Source of the DNA: Perlucidibaca sp.
GTDB taxonomy: Bacteria > Pseudomonadota > Gammaproteobacteria > Pseudomonadales > Moraxellaceae
Direction of reading: 5' to 3'
Assembly (NCBI GenBank): GCA_023265995.1
Contig: JAHFSA010000002.1
Location: 62,001-126,000, forward strand
Length of the DNA stretch: 64,000 nucleotides
Part shown: piece by piece, positions 26,389 to 38,869 of the stretch
Numbering within the stretch: position 1 is the stretch's first letter
Layout: the number at the start of each line of letters is the position of its first letter
Notes under the pieces: model-generated
The model's input: the letters and a program-made list of their open reading frames with translations, nothing else
What the model was told of the DNA's origin: nothing
The model's database searches: none
Made by a program: the position numbers and the translations under genes

Positions 26389-29300
26389 TCAAGCCGCCCG
26401 GTCGTGCAGGTTGCGCGACAGCTGCTGCGTCATCTCCTGCACCTCGGCATCGGGTCCGTGCCTGTCCCAGCACTGCTCGATGCGCTTGGCCAGTTCGCTG
26501 GTATCCGGCAGGCCGACCAGCCCGGCCTCGCCCGCCAGCTTGTGGATGATGCGCTTGAGATCGCTGCTCCAGACATGATCCGTGGCGTTGCAGGCATCCT
26601 GATAGGCGAGCAGGAACTCGGGCACGCGCTCGTCGAAGAAGCGCGCCCTGAAGCGGGTCATCATGGACTGCCACTCCTCGCCCTGCATGAGCTGCTGCTC
26701 GGACATCTGTCCGTCACGCTTGCCGGGTACGACAGGCGTCGGGCCCGGCACGGCCGCCGGAGCGACCTCGGGATGCCGATCCACCATGCCCTTCACCATG
26801 GTCACCAGATTCTCGACCACGAAAGGCTTGGTGATGAATCCGTTCATGCCGGCATCCAGCGCCAGCTGACGCTGGGAGCTCAGCGCGCCGGCCGTGAGCG
26901 CCACCACAGGCAGCGTGGCCAGGCCCATGCGACGGATTTCGCGGGTCGCGGAATAGCCGTCCATGACCGGCATCTGCACGTCCATGAGGACAATGTCGAA
27001 GGCATCCGGCTGTGCGGCCAGAACATCGACCGCGAGCTTGCCGTTCTCCAGCGTGGTCACGCTGGCACCTTCGGTCTGCAGTATGTGCGCGGCCACCTCC
27101 AGATTCAGTTCGCTGTCATCAACCAGCAGAATGCGGGCACCGGCCAGCCTGGCCTCGGGCTCGCTGCGGTCATTGCCCTGACTGCCATGCAGGCTGCGGG
27201 CATTGACCACGGCATGCTGCAGGGCCGAGCCGGTCACCGGCTTGACCAGAATGGCATCGACCATTTCACACTCGGCGTTCTGGCGCAGCTCGTTGGCTGC
27301 CTGCGGCATGACCGTGACCAGGGTGATGGGCGCGCGACCGCCGTCATGACAGGCAGAGGCCCGCTTGAGGGCGGACAGGCCATCCATGTCAGGCAGCTTC
27401 CAGTCGGTGAGGATGATGTCGTAGGAAGGATCGGCCTCGACGCGATTGAGCATGGCCGCGCCGCTGTCCACGACATCGGCCTGCCAGCCCAGGCCCAGGG
27501 CGAGCAGACTGAGCATCTCGCCGGAGCGGTTGTCACTGCAGAACAGGACCTTGAGGGGCTTGCTGCCGGATATCGGCAGCGCCTCGGGCATGCCGAGCTC
27601 GAACGGCACCACCAGCGAGAACTCGCTGCCGACACCCGGCGTGCTGCGCACCGAAATGCTGCCGCCCATGAGTTCGGCCAGGCTGCGGCTGATGGTGAGA
27701 CCCAGGCCGGTGCCGCCGAAACGGCGCGTGGTGGTGGTGTCGGCCTGGCTGAACGAGCTGAATATGCTCTCCAGCTTCTCGGCCGGAATGCCTATGCCGG
27801 TATCGCGCACGGTGAAGCGCAGCGACACGGTGCCGGCCTCGACATCGTGCGACAGCACATCGATGCGCATCGACACTTCGCCGGCCTGGGTGAACTTGAG
27901 AGCGTTGCCGACCAGATTGGTCAGGATCTGCCCCAGACGCAGCACGTCACCGACGAGGAACTGGGCCTCGGCGGGCGGCGCATCGATCAGGAAGTCTATG
28001 GGCTTGTCGGCCACCGAAGCCGCCATCAGGTTGGCCAGCTTGTCGACGACATCGCCGAGGCGGAATGGCGCCCGCTCCAGGACCAGGCGCCGGGCCTCGA
28101 TCTTGGAGAAGTCGAGGATGTCATTGATGATGCTCAGCAGCGACTGGCTGGCGCCCTGGATGCGCTGCACCATGCCCAGCGTGACCGACGACATGACCTG
28201 GCGCTCAAGCAGATAGCAGAGGCCGAGAATGCCGTTCATGGGCGTGCGGATTTCATGGCTCATGTTGGCGAGGAACTCGCTCTTCGCCTGGTTGGCCGCT
28301 TCGGCGGCGAGCTTGGCCTCGCGCAGGCTGGCATCCAGGCGGTGACGGGCCGTGATGTCGGTGCGCATGGACACATAGCGCTCGATCTTGCCGTCGGCGC
28401 CGACAAAGGGCGCGATCACGCTGTCCACCCAGTACAGCGAACCATCCTTGGCGCGGTTGCAGACCTCGCCATGCCAGGCATTCCCGGACGTGATGCGGCG
28501 CCAGACATCGCTCCAGAAGGCGCGCTCGTGTTCGCCGGAATTGATCATGCTGTGCGTGCTGCCCAGCAGCTCTTCGCGGCTGTAGCCGCTGATGCGGCAG
28601 AAATTGTCGTTGACCTCGATGATACGGCCCCTGGAGTCGGTGACCGAATAGAGCAGCTGCTGGTTGAGCGTGCTCATCAGGGCTTCGTTCTCGCGCAGCA
28701 CCTGCTCGAACTGGTTGCGGCTGTCGGTGATCTCGGTGATGTCATGCACGATGACATAGAAGCCGGCCACCTCGTTGCCATGCCAGTCGGGAATGAAGTT
28801 GGCCATGGACCACATCATCTTGCCCTGAGGGCTGGTGATGGGGGTCTCGAAGCGCTGCGGCAGGCCTGCCAGCACACCGTCGATATGCGGGCGATTGTGC
28901 TCGAACAGTTCCTGCCCCAGCAGTTCCGGCAGATGCATGCCGGCGATCTTGTCCTGATTGACACCGAACCAGGTGCTGTAGGCCCGGTTCGCCATGCGGT
29001 TGCGCAGCGACTTGTCCCAGTAGCCGATCATGGACGGCAACGCATCGAAAATGGTCTGCAGATCACGCCGCGCGGTTTCCAGCTCGACCGTCCTGAGCCT
29101 GACCAGCTCCTCCAGGCTCTGGTTCATTTCCCGGACCGCCTTTTCGGCGCGCACCTGCTCGGTGACATCGCGCACGGTCTTGACCGCTCCGACGACCTTG
29201 CCGTCCTCGTCACGCATGGGAGAAATGGTCGCCGAGACATCGAGCAAAGTGCCGTCGGCGCGATGCCGGACCGTGGTGAAATGCGGGATGGTTTCGCCAG

Positions 29301-30552
29301 AGCCGACGCGCTTGAGGATCTGCTGCTCTTCCTCGTGCCTGCACTCGGGAATGATGAGCTCGGCCATCGGCCGCCCCATGGCCTCTGCCGCCGTGTAGCC
29401 GAAGATATGCTCGGCAGCGGCGTTCCAGGCCGTGACACGGCCATCCAGAGTCTTGCAGATGATGGCGTCGTTGGCATCGTCGATGATGGTCGCCATGCAG
29501 AGCTGTTCGACCAGCATGCGCAGCTTGCGCTGGTGCGCGCTCAGAACCAGATAGACCAGCAGGGCCGCCAGTACGGAGAACAGCGCCACACCTGCGCCCG
29601 CCAGCACGGGCGAGGCCTCGCCCAGACCCGCGACAAAAGCCGCTGTCGGCACGATTACCATGCGCCAGTCGCGACCGTAGATGCTCACCGGCATGCTCTC
29701 GCGCAACTCGGGAAGCAGAGCCTCACCCGGCTTTCTGTTCGAATAGAAGGGACGGGTCTCGTCGAGATCGCTGCTGTCATAGAGGTCAAGCGCGAACTTG
29801 CCGCTGGCGGCGGACAGGCTGGCCAGCACCTCGTCGACCAGCAGGGGAGCATAGCTGAAACCGATGATGTTGCCGCTGCGCAGGCCCTCGCCCGCCGCCC
29901 TGACCGGCAGCAGCAGCAGAAAGCCCATGTGCTTCTTCTCGGCCGCCTGCACCAGCGTGATCGGCGGACTCAAGGTGGCTGTGCCGCGCTGCAGCGCCGC
30001 TGCTATGGCCTCGCGGCGATGCTGCTCGGAGGCGAGATCCAGCCCCAGCGCCGAACGGTTGTTCTGACCCGGCTCCAGATACTGTATGACCCACTTGTCG
30101 CCGGCATGCGGTGCCAGCTGCCATATCGAGAAGTCCGGCGCGCCATCGTTGCGTGTGGCACGCAGGAAATCCGCCTCCTGTCCGGCCGGGACATGGCGAA
30201 TGAAGCCGAAGCCGTGAGCGCCGGGAAACTCCTTGGGCAGGTCACGGCTGGCGATGTATTCATGGAACTGGCGACGGGTCAGATGGCTGGCACCCGCCAC
30301 CGCCATGGCCCCGCGAGTACCGCCAAGCCCGTATTCATAGATGCGGAAACGATCACGCAGGAAGGTGCTGGTCTGCAGTGCCAGCTCGTGCAATCTGGCA
30401 TGACGCTGCCGCTCGTTGTCGGCGCGCATGTCACTGATGACATAGGCGGCCAGCAGCAAACCCAGCAGCAATACACCCAAGGCCAGGCGCACAGGGCTGA
30501 CTCTGGCCCCCCACGATGTGGCCAGACGCTTCTCCAGTTTTGGAATGGGCAT
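26389..30552 (-). CDS. Hybrid sensor histidine kinase: CHASE, three PAS, HisKA, HATPase, two REC, Hpt
   Basis: The product has about 1387 residues from ATG 30552, chosen because GAGGG lies six bases upstream; ATG 30576 lacks a site. A membrane helix near 22-40, a periplasmic CHASE sensor domain, and a second helix near 315-335 are followed by three PAS regions (for example [21 protein letters not shown]). The kinase has the H-box [10 protein letters not shown] and GTGLGL in its ATPase domain. The first receiver is partly degenerate (LFCSDNRSG), the second is complete ([26 protein letters not shown]). A C-terminal Hpt has HKLAGEAG. No response regulator lies nearby. It sits just upstream of the RoxA-like gene on the same strand. 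Confidence 0.9.
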   Translation of the reverse strand: MPIPKLEKRLATSWGARVSPVRLALGVLLLGLLLAAYVISDMRADNERQRHARLHELALQTSTFLRDRFRIYEYGLGGTRGAMAVAGASHLTRRQFHEYIASRDLPKEFPGAHGFGFIRHVPAGQEADFLRATRNDGAPDFSIWQLAPHAGDKWVIQYLEPGQNNRSALGLDLASEQHRREAIAAALQRGTATLSPPITLVQAAEKKHMGFLLLLPVRAAGEGLRSGNIIGFSYAPLLVDEVLASLSAASGKFALDLYDSSDLDETRPFYSNRKPGEALLPELRESMPVSIYGRDWRMVIVPTAAFVAGLGEASPVLAGAGVALFSVLAALLVYLVLSAHQRKLRMLVEQLCMATIIDDANDAIICKTLDGRVTAWNAAAEHIFGYTAAEAMGRPMAELIIPECRHEEEQQILKRVGSGETIPHFTTVRHRADGTLLDVSATISPMRDEDGKVVGAVKTVRDVTEQVRAEKAVREMNQSLEELVRLRTVELETARRDLQTIFDALPSMIGYWDKSLRNRMANRAYSTWFGVNQDKIAGMHLPELLGQELFEHNRPHIDGVLAGLPQRFETPITSPQGKMMWSMANFIPDWHGNEVAGFYVIVHDITEITDSRNQFEQVLRENEALMSTLNQQLLYSVTDSRGRIIEVNDNFCRISGYSREELLGSTHSMINSGEHERAFWSDVWRRITSGNAWHGEVCNRAKDGSLYWVDSVIAPFVGADGKIERYVSMRTDITARHRLDASLREAKLAAEAANQAKSEFLANMSHEIRTPMNGILGLCYLLERQVMSSVTLGMVQRIQGASQSLLSIINDILDFSKIEARRLVLERAPFRLGDVVDKLANLMAASVADKPIDFLIDAPPAEAQFLVGDVLRLGQILTNLVGNALKFTQAGEVSMRIDVLSHDVEAGTVSLRFTVRDTGIGIPAEKLESIFSSFSQADTTTTRRFGGTGLGLTISRSLAELMGGSISVRSTPGVGSEFSLVVPFELGMPEALPISGSKPLKVLFCSDNRSGEMLSLLALGLGWQADVVDSGAAMLNRVEADPSYDIILTDWKLPDMDGLSALKRASACHDGGRAPITLVTVMPQAANELRQNAECEMVDAILVKPVTGSALQHAVVNARSLHGSQGNDRSEPEARLAGARILLVDDSELNLEVAAHILQTEGASVTTLENGKLAVDVLAAQPDAFDIVLMDVQMPVMDGYSATREIRRMGLATLPVVALTAGALSSQRQLALDAGMNGFITKPFVVENLVTMVKGMVDRHPEVAPAAVPGPTPVVPGKRDGQMSEQQLMQGEEWQSMMTRFRARFFDERVPEFLLAYQDACNATDHVWSSDLKRIIHKLAGEAGLVGLPDTSELAKRIEQCWDRHGPDAEVQEMTQQLSRNLHDRAA

Positions 30553-30646
30553 GATCGACCCTCGCTCCTTGCTCATCGACTACCGCGCATTTTTTGTACA
30601 TTCCATTGCATCATGGTTAGCGCGACCGGGGCGCTCAATGGCTATA

Positions 30647-30673
30647 GCGTAAACAAGCGCAACATTGCGTAAA
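30647..30673. repeat. Direct repeats between the hybrid kinase and folD
   Basis: ATAGCGTAAA and ATTGCGTAAA (GCGTAAA at 30647-30653 and 30667-30673) repeat with 20-base spacing, about two helical turns. They lie in the divergent gap, about 95 bases upstream of the kinase ATG. A response-regulator site is one possibility. Confidence 0.35.
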
Positions 30674-30792
30674 GCCGCCGCAGGCCTGTGGTTGTCATGT
30701 CGTTGCGGTGTGATCTCGGGCAGGGAACTGACAGGTCGGGGGCCGGCATGCGAAAATGCGCGCCGTTTCCTCCCTGCCCACCCGGAGTCCGC

Positions 30793-31635
30793 ATGACCGC
30801 CCTGTTGCTTGATGGCAAAGCCCTGTCCCAGAAGATCGAAGCCGACCTCGCCGCGCGCGTGGCCGTGATCAAGGAAAAAAGCGGTCGCACGCCCATCCTG
30901 GCCACCATCCTGGTCGGTGACGACCCGGCCTCGGCCACCTACGTGACCATGAAGGGCAAGGCCTGCCAGCGTGTCGGCATGGAGTCCATCCGTCTCGAAC
31001 TGCCGGCTGCGACCAGCACCGAGCAGCTGCTGGCCGAGATCGGCAAGCTCAATGCCAATCCGGACGTGCATGGCATCCTGCTGCAACATCCGGTGCCGCA
31101 TCAGATCGACGAGCGCGCCTGCTTCGATGCCATCGCCCTGGAAAAGGATGTCGATGGCGTCACCTGCCTGGGCTTCGGCCGCATGAGCATGGGCGAACGC
31201 GCCTACGGCTCCGCCACCCCGGCCGGCATCATGACCCTGCTCAAGGCCTATGGCGTGGCCCTGGCCGGCAAGCACGCCGTTGTCGTCGGCCGCAGCGCCA
31301 TTCTCGGCAAGCCGATGGCACTGATGCTGCTGGCTGCCGATGCCACCGTCACCATCTGCCACTCGAAGACGCAGAACCTGCCGGCGCTGATCCGTCAGGC
31401 CGACATCGTGGTGGGTGCTGTCGGCCGCCCCGAGTTCATCCAGGCCGACTGGATCAAGGATGGCGCTGTCGTGGTCGATGCCGGCTATCACCCGGGTGGC
31501 GTCGGCGACATCGCGCTGAAGCCGCTGGTTGACCGCGTCTCGGCCTGGACGCCGGTGCCCGGCGGTGTCGGCCCCATGACCATCGCCACCCTGATGGCGC
31601 AGACCGTCGAGGCCGCCGAGCGTCAGCTGGGCTGA
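30793..31635 (+). CDS. folD: Methylenetetrahydrofolate dehydrogenase / methenyl-THF cyclohydrolase
   Basis: The product has 280 residues. Active-site residues in E. coli numbering are all there: Tyr50, Lys54, Gln98 and Asp121. The NADP fold carries [14 protein letters not shown], and PGGVGPMT closes the protein. It interconverts one-carbon units on folate. GGAG at 30784-30787 precedes the ATG by five bases. It diverges from the hybrid kinase and is followed by a strong terminator. Confidence 0.97.
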   Translation: MTALLLDGKALSQKIEADLAARVAVIKEKSGRTPILATILVGDDPASATYVTMKGKACQRVGMESIRLELPAATSTEQLLAEIGKLNANPDVHGILLQHPVPHQIDERACFDAIALEKDVDGVTCLGFGRMSMGERAYGSATPAGIMTLLKAYGVALAGKHAVVVGRSAILGKPMALMLLAADATVTICHSKTQNLPALIRQADIVVGAVGRPEFIQADWIKDGAVVVDAGYHPGGVGDIALKPLVDRVSAWTPVPGGVGPMTIATLMAQTVEAAERQLG

Positions 31636-31692
31636 GCTCCCTGCCCTGTCCGGCAACGCGCAGGCATGCGCTGCCGGTGCCGGCCGGAAACG

Positions 31693-31720
31693 AAAAAGCC
31701 GCTCATCGAGCGGCTTTTTT
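31693..31720. terminator. Bidirectional terminator between folD and the CBS protein gene
   Basis: AAAAAGCCGCTC and GAGCGGCTTTTTT form a 12-pair stem with an ATC loop between two convergent genes. A and T tracts on both sides allow both directions. Confidence 0.92.
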
Positions 31721-31777
31721 CATGGTCTTTTCATGTCAGGCGTTCCGGCAGGGGCAGGAGCCCACGCCGTTATTGCG

Positions 31778-33073
31778 TCAGTGCTCGACCCGACCCGGCC
31801 GGCTGACCAGCACCTTGTCGATGCGCATGCCGTCCATGTCGACGATCTCCATGCGCAGACCCTGCCACTCCATGACATCGCCGGTGCGCGGAAAACTGCC
31901 GAGCTCGAACAGGATGAGGCCGGCCAGCGTCTGGAAGTCGCGACTGGCTTCGAGATCGTCGCACTCGAGCGGGAACAGGTCGCGGAAACGCTCGACCGAG
32001 AGCGCGCCATCGAGCAGCAGGGAGCCATCTTCGCGCCGCACCACGTCGGGATCATTGGAATGGGCGTCGGTGGGCAGCTCGCCGACCATGGCCTCGAGCA
32101 CGTCGGTGAGCGTGACCAGGCCCTGGATCTCGCCGTACTCGTCCACCACCAGCGCCAGGTGCTCGCGGCGCTTGCGGAACAGGTCGAGCAGCGACAGCGG
32201 CGACAGTCCCATGGGCGCGAACAGGGCCGGCCGGACCAGCGTCTCGATGTCCCAGTCCTCGCCCTGCAGCTGCTGCTGCAGCAGCACCGGCAGCGACAGC
32301 ACGCCGACGATGTTGGCGAGACCGCCGCGGCAGACCGGCATGTAGCTGTACGGCGTGGCGCCCAGCAGCGCCTTCTGGTCGGCGAGATCGTCCTCGAGAT
32401 CGAGGCAGGCGATGTCGGGACGCGTGGTCATGATCAGGCTGAGGTTCCAGTCATCCATGCGGAAGACATTGGCCACCAGCTCACGCTCGGCCTGCTCGAA
32501 AACACCGGCCTCGGCACCTTCGGCCATGAGCACCTTGATCTCTTCCTCGGTCACCGGCGCATCGTCGATGTGCCTGGCGCCCAGGGCATCGAGCACGCGC
32601 TCGGTGGACCAGCTCAGGAAGCGCACCACCGGATGGGTGAGGAAGAGCACCATGCGCATGAGCGGCGCGATGACGCGGGCGATCTTCTCCGGCGACTGCA
32701 TGGCCAGGCGCTTGGGCACCAGTTCGCCGATGATGAGCGAAAAATAGGTGATGGAAATGACCATGCAGGCCGTGGCCAGCGGCTTGGCATAAGGCGCGAT
32801 CAGCGGAATGGACTTGAATATCGGCAACAGGCGATCGGTGATGGCGCCCTCGCCTATGGCACCGCTCATGACGCCGATCAGGGTGATGCCGACCTGCACG
32901 GTGGACAGGAAGAAGGTCGGGTGGTCGGCGAGCGCCAGGGCGGCCTTGGCGCCCTTGTCGCCATTTTCGGCCATCTGCTGCAGTCGGACGCGGCGGGATG
33001 ACACGATGGAAATTTCGGAGGTGGCGAAAACGCCGTTGAGACCAATCAGCAACAGGATGAGAAGTATGTCCAT
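31778..33073 (-). CDS. CNNM/CorC-type membrane protein with CBS domains (hemolysin-like family)
   Basis: The product has 431 residues. An N-terminal CNNM (DUF21) membrane domain with three or four helices spans about 1-180 (LLILLLIGLNGVFATSEI; FFLSTVQVGITLIGVMSGAIG). Two CBS domains follow (RPDIACLDLEDD region and HLALVVDEYGEIQGLVTLTDVLEAMVGE), then the C-terminal CorC/HlyC domain. The family is linked to magnesium or cobalt efflux and is often misnamed hemolysin. Expected at the inner membrane. It converges on folD. The exact ion is not predictable from sequence. Confidence 0.9.
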   Translation of the reverse strand: MDILLILLLIGLNGVFATSEISIVSSRRVRLQQMAENGDKGAKAALALADHPTFFLSTVQVGITLIGVMSGAIGEGAITDRLLPIFKSIPLIAPYAKPLATACMVISITYFSLIIGELVPKRLAMQSPEKIARVIAPLMRMVLFLTHPVVRFLSWSTERVLDALGARHIDDAPVTEEEIKVLMAEGAEAGVFEQAERELVANVFRMDDWNLSLIMTTRPDIACLDLEDDLADQKALLGATPYSYMPVCRGGLANIVGVLSLPVLLQQQLQGEDWDIETLVRPALFAPMGLSPLSLLDLFRKRREHLALVVDEYGEIQGLVTLTDVLEAMVGELPTDAHSNDPDVVRREDGSLLLDGALSVERFRDLFPLECDDLEASRDFQTLAGLILFELGSFPRTGDVMEWQGLRMEIVDMDGMRIDKVLVSRPGRVEH

Positions 33074-33202
33074 GGGGGGCGGCGGGTAGTGACCGGTAGC
33101 GTGGATCGCCGCCCCCGCATGATACAGGCCGGAGGCCTGTTCAGATAGCGCCGTCGGCCGGCCGGGCCCGGCCCGGCGGCAGACGGTCGGCGCCCTGCCA
33201 GA

Positions 33203-34599
<1,397 letters not shown>

Positions 34600-34603
<4 letters not shown>

Positions 34604-36261
34604 GCCTGGCCGCCCTTGCTGCCCCACGAGTCCTTGAGACCGACGGTGCGGTTGAACACCAGCTTGCCGGCCACGGAATCGATGGCATCGACGCAGAAAT
34701 AACCTTCGCGCTCGAACTGGAAGCGGTCACCGGCGACAGCCGTGGCCAGCGACGGCTCGACACGCGCCTGGCTCAGCACTTCCAGCGAAGCCGCGTTGAT
34801 GAAGCTCTTGAAGTCGGCATCGCCACGGTCGGGCGCGGCATCGCTGAACAGGCGGTCGTAGAGACGCACCTCGGCGGCGAGCGAGTGCTCGGCGGAGACC
34901 CAGTGCACGACACCCTTGACCTTGCGATCGACGGGGTTGGCGCCGAGCGTGGCCAGATCGGCATGGCAGCGCAGCTCGACGATCTCGCCGGCGGCATCCT
35001 TGATGACCTCGTCACAGCGAATGACATAGGCATTGCGCAGACGCACCTCGCCACCCGGCACCAGGCGCTTGAAGCCCTTGGGCGGCACTTCGGCGAAGTC
35101 GGCGCGGTCAATGAACAGCTCGCGGGTGAACGGCAGCACGCGCTCGCCCATGTCCAGGCTGGGATGACGCGCAGCCGTGATGACCTCGTGATGATCCTCG
35201 CCGAGGTTGGTCAGCACCACCTTGAGCGGACGCAGCACGGCCATGGCGCGCGGCGCCGAGCCTTCGAGGTGTTCACGCACGCAGAATTCGAGCAGCGACA
35301 CGTCGCTGGTGCCTTCGGTCTTGCTGATGCCGATCTTCTCGCAGAAGTTGCGGATGGACTCCGGCGTGTAGCCGCGACGGCGCAGGCCGGCGATGGTCGG
35401 CATGCGCGGATCATCCCAGCCCTGCACCAGCTGCTCGTCGACCAGCTGCTTGAGCTTGCGCTTGCTGGTCACGGTGTAGTTCAGGTTGAGGCGCGAGAAC
35501 TCGATCTGCTGCGGATGCGGCAGCGACGGCAGCTGGTCGAGCAGCCAGTCGTAGAGCGGGCGGTGATCCTCGAACTCGAGCGTGCACAGCGAGTGCGTGA
35601 TGCCTTCCAGCGCGTCCGAGATCGGATGCGTGTAGTCGTACATCGGGTAGATGCACCAGTCGTTGCCGGTCTGGTGATGGGCGATCTTGCGGATGCGGTA
35701 GAGGATGGGGTCACGCAGATTGATGTTGCCCGCCGCCATGTCGATGCGCGCACGCAGCACGTGGGCGCCATCGGCGAACTCGCCGGCCTTCATGCGCGCG
35801 AACAGATCGAGGTTCTCCGCCACCGAGCGCTCGCGATACGGCGAGTTGATGCCGGGCTGGCTGAGCGTGCCGCGGCCTTCGCGGATCTGCTCAGGCGTCT
35901 GCGAATCGACATAGGCATGGCCGTCGCGGATCAGCTGCACGGCGAAGTCATGGATCTGCTGGAAATAGCCGGAGGCATAGCGGATGTCGCCGGCCCAGTC
36001 GAAGCCCAGCCAGTGCACATCGCGCTTGATGGCGTCGATGTACTCCTGCGACTCCTTTTCCGGGTTGGTGTCGTCGAAGCGCAGGTTGCACAGGCCCTGC
36101 GCCTCTTCGGCGACACCGAAATTGAGGCAGATCGACTTGGCATGACCGATGTGCAGGTAGCCGTTCGGCTCCGGCGGAAAGCGGGTGACAATCTGCGTGT
36201 GCTTGCCGCTTTCGATATCGGCGACGACACGGGTACGGATGAAATCTCTGGGTTCGATCAT
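34600..36261 (-). CDS. glnS: Glutaminyl-tRNA synthetase
   Basis: The product has 553 residues, the usual bacterial length. The class I motifs are [15 protein letters not shown] at the N-terminus and VTSKRKLK in place of KMSKS. The beta-barrel anticodon-binding domain follows. It charges tRNA-Gln directly. ATG 36261 is preferred over an in-frame GTG at 36267; no clear ribosome-binding site helps. It is the first gene of the glnS-cysS pair and diverges from ppiB. Confidence 0.96.
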
Positions 36262-36482
36262 TGTCACTGTGCAATAGCCACGTAGAAAAGGTCACGCTGA
36301 GCGCCGGAGCGGATGGCGACAGGCCGGCATGACAAGGGGCTCGCCGCCGCCTATCATGTCGCCTTGTCGAGCCGGTCCGGAATCGCCCGGAACTGCCCGT
36401 CACGGCTGAATATGAAGGCGGGAGTGTACCCCGCCGGTCAGGACCCGCTCAACCAATCATCCCGCAAATAAGGAACGCCTCA

Positions 36483-36983
36483 ATGAAAGTCGCCCTCAAC
36501 ACCAACAAAGGCCGCATCGTGCTTGAACTCAACGCCGAGAAGGCCCCGAAAACGGTCGCCAATTTCGTCGACTACGTGCAGAGCGGCCACTACAACGGCA
36601 CCATTTTCCACCGCGTCATCGACGGCTTCATGATCCAGGGCGGCGGTTTCGACGCCCAGATGAAGCAGAAGTCGACCAAGGCCCCGATCGAGAACGAAGC
36701 CGACAACGGCCTCAAGAACGACATCGGCAGCATCGCCATGGCGCGCACCAACGACCCGCACTCGGCCAGCGCCCAGTTCTTCATCAACGTCGGCAACAAC
36801 GGCTTCCTCAACCACACCAGCAAGAATCCGCAGGGCTGGGGCTACGCCGTGTTCGGCAAGGTCGTCGAGGGCATGGACGTGGTCAACGAGATCAAGGGCG
36901 TGTCGACCGGCAATGCCGGTGGTCATCAGGACGTTCCGCGTACGCCGGTGGTGATCGAAACCGCCGAAGTCATCGCGGAGTAA
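36483..36983 (+). CDS. ppiB: Cytoplasmic peptidyl-prolyl cis-trans isomerase B (cyclophilin)
   Basis: The product has 166 residues with no signal peptide. Cyclophilin active-site elements are [34 protein letters not shown] and [11 protein letters not shown]. It accelerates proline isomerisation during folding. AAGGA at 36470-36474 precedes the ATG. It is directly followed by lpxH. Confidence 0.95.
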   Translation: MKVALNTNKGRIVLELNAEKAPKTVANFVDYVQSGHYNGTIFHRVIDGFMIQGGGFDAQMKQKSTKAPIENEADNGLKNDIGSIAMARTNDPHSASAQFFINVGNNGFLNHTSKNPQGWGYAVFGKVVEGMDVVNEIKGVSTGNAGGHQDVPRTPVVIETAEVIAE

Positions 36984-36987
36984 GTTC

Positions 36988-37725
36988 GTGGCGCGCGCCC
37001 TGCTGCTCTCGGATGTCCACCTCGCTCCCGACCTGCCGCGCTGCAGCGAGGGTCTGAAGGCCCTGCTGCGCGATCTGCCGGCGGACTGCGAGGCGGTCTA
37101 CGTGCTCGGCGACCTGTTCGAGGTCTGGGTCGGTGACGACAATCACAGCCCCTACATCGACGGTTTCTACGAGACCTTCCGCAGCCTGGGTGCGCGCGGC
37201 ATCAGCCTCGCCTTCTGTCATGGCAACCGCGACTTCCTGCTCGGTGCCGGCTTTGCCGAACTCGCCGGCGGCCGCCTGATGGCGGAGGCCGAGGTGGTCG
37301 AGCTCTGCGGCATCCCTGCCCTGCTCATGCACGGCGACCAGCTGTGCACGCTGGACGAGGCCTACATGGCCTTCCGCGCGCAGTCACGCAACCCGGCATG
37401 GCAGCAGGGCATGCTCGGTCAGCCGCTGGAACAGCGCCTGATGATCGCCGAGATGTGGCGCATGAAGAGCAAGATGGCGAACAGCAACAAGCCGGAAAAC
37501 ATCATGGACGTGACGCCTGCCGAGGTGGTGCGCGTGATGGCCGAGGCCGGCGTCGAGCTGTTGATCCACGGCCATACGCATCGCCCGATGCGGCATGCCG
37601 TGGAACTGCCGGGCGACATGTCCGGCGAGCGTCTGGTGCTGGGCGACTGGCGCGAGGACAGCGGCGAAGCGGTGATTGCCTGGGCCACGGCCGATGGCGT
37701 CGAACTGCAGACCTGGCGTTTCTGA
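36988..37725 (+). CDS. lpxH: UDP-2,3-diacylglucosamine diphosphatase LpxH
   Basis: The product has 245 residues. Calcineurin-like metal motifs are SDVHL (8-12), VLGDLFEVWVGDD, GNRDFL, MHGD and HGHTHRP near the end. It makes lipid X from UDP-diacylglucosamine in lipid A synthesis. The start is GTG at 36988, four bases after the ppiB stop, in keeping with the ppiB-lpxH pair of other gammaproteobacteria. Confidence 0.95.
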   Translation: MARALLLSDVHLAPDLPRCSEGLKALLRDLPADCEAVYVLGDLFEVWVGDDNHSPYIDGFYETFRSLGARGISLAFCHGNRDFLLGAGFAELAGGRLMAEAEVVELCGIPALLMHGDQLCTLDEAYMAFRAQSRNPAWQQGMLGQPLEQRLMIAEMWRMKSKMANSNKPENIMDVTPAEVVRVMAEAGVELLIHGHTHRPMRHAVELPGDMSGERLVLGDWREDSGEAVIAWATADGVELQTWRF

Positions 37726-37727
37726 TC

Positions 37728-38015
37728 GTGGCCAAGAGCAAGCTCCAGGCCGCCATCGAGGAATTGCAGGCACTGGCTGCAAGGCAGGATGAGGAAGTCT
37801 TCGTCTATCCGGCCTTCGGCGACAACCGCAGCTACAAGCTGACCGCCATGGAGCCCTATCTCGATCTGCTGATCCTGACCTATGAATCGGCCGGCGATGT
37901 CTACACGGTCGAGACACCCAAGCGTCAGGACTTCAGCTTCTCGAAAGCGCGACTTGAACTGCACATGGTCGACAGCGATGGCGAAGGCCTGCTGCTGGTC
38001 GCGGAAGAAGCCTGA
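37728..38015 (+). CDS. Small conserved-looking protein of unknown function
   Basis: This 95-residue frame starts at GTG 37728, two bases after the lpxH stop, with no obvious ribosome-binding site, so translational coupling is likely. The N-terminus is a charged helix (AKSKLQAAIEELQALAARQDEE). The rest is mixed alpha/beta (VFVYPAFGDNRSYKLTAMEPYLDLLILTYE is split by a glycine turn). It has no signal peptide or cysteine. Pseudomonas, as I recall, also has a small unknown gene after lpxH. Codon use is like its neighbours. Confidence 0.62.
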   Translation: MAKSKLQAAIEELQALAARQDEEVFVYPAFGDNRSYKLTAMEPYLDLLILTYESAGDVYTVETPKRQDFSFSKARLELHMVDSDGEGLLLVAEEA

Positions 38016-38060
38016 ACGGCAGTCTGAAAGCCGGCGGCCAGGAACGGCCGCCAACACCTG

Positions 38061-38867
38061 TTACGCGAGTTTCCTGAACAGCATCACGCTGAACGCCGCT
38101 TCGGTCGCGAAGCCATCCTGCTGCTCCAGCAACGCACGCCTCTCCGCCTTCGCCTTCCAGGCATAGGGCGTCATCGCCAGCAGATCCTTGAGCGCCTGCT
38201 GCGTCAGGGTCAGCGGGTAGCGCACCAGTTCACGCCCGACCAGCTCAAAGCCCTCGGCAAAGTCCTTGAGGAACTTGTCCGGCTCGTGCGCACGCACCTC
38301 GCCGAAAAGCCCTTCACGCACCGTCCAGAGATGCTCGGGCGCCGGCGTCACCACCAGCACATGGCCACCCGGCCTGAGCACGCGCGCCATCTCGGCCACC
38401 GGCAGCGGGCTGAACAGACTGCTGACCACATCCTGGGATTGCGCCGCCAGCGGCAGCAGGGAGCCGCTGCCGACCAGCCAGGTAATGCCCTTGAAGCGGC
38501 GCGCGGCAAGCTGGATGGCCGGCTTGGCGATGTCGAGTCCGGTGACCTCGGGCACGACCTCATGCAGGGCGCTGGTGTAATAGCCCTCGCCGCAGCCGAG
38601 ATCGAGCAGCGTGAGCGCCGCCAGCGGACGCAGCAGATCCGTCACGGCATCGCGCAGGGGCTGGTAATGACCGGCCTGGAGGAAGGCGCGACGGGCCTGC
38701 ACGCTGTCCGGGGTGTCACCGGGCGACTTGCTCTTCTTGTGCTGCACCGGCAGCAGATTGACATAGCCCTCGCGGGCGACATCGAAGCTGTGACCGTTCT
38801 CGCAGCGCCAGCTCGGCGCCTGCGCCAGCAAGGGTGACTGGCAGAGCGGACAGATGAAGGCCGGCAT
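38061..38867 (-). CDS. rlmA: 23S rRNA (guanine-N1) methyltransferase, RlmA type
   Basis: The product has 268 residues. The N-terminal zinc finger has Cys6, Cys9, Cys22 and His26 and is followed by FDVAREGYVNLLP, a hallmark of this family. The SAM-binding motif LDLGCGEGYY is at about 88-97. It should methylate G745 of 23S rRNA (or its equivalent). It starts two bases after the miaE stop, forming a two-gene RNA-modification operon. The exact target nucleotide varies in the family. Confidence 0.88.
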   Translation of the reverse strand: MPAFICPLCQSPLLAQAPSWRCENGHSFDVAREGYVNLLPVQHKKSKSPGDTPDSVQARRAFLQAGHYQPLRDAVTDLLRPLAALTLLDLGCGEGYYTSALHEVVPEVTGLDIAKPAIQLAARRFKGITWLVGSGSLLPLAAQSQDVVSSLFSPLPVAEMARVLRPGGHVLVVTPAPEHLWTVREGLFGEVRAHEPDKFLKDFAEGFELVGRELVRYPLTLTQQALKDLLAMTPYAWKAKAERRALLEQQDGFATEAAFSVMLFRKLA

Positions 38868-38869
38868 GC

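Noticed and set aside
26107..30672. A very long open frame (about 1521 codons) on the plus strand opposite the three-haem protein and hybrid kinase genes
   Set aside because: It is a compositional shadow of two well-supported minus-strand genes; its translation is Gly/His/Arg-rich, crosses the intergenic gap and has no domain.
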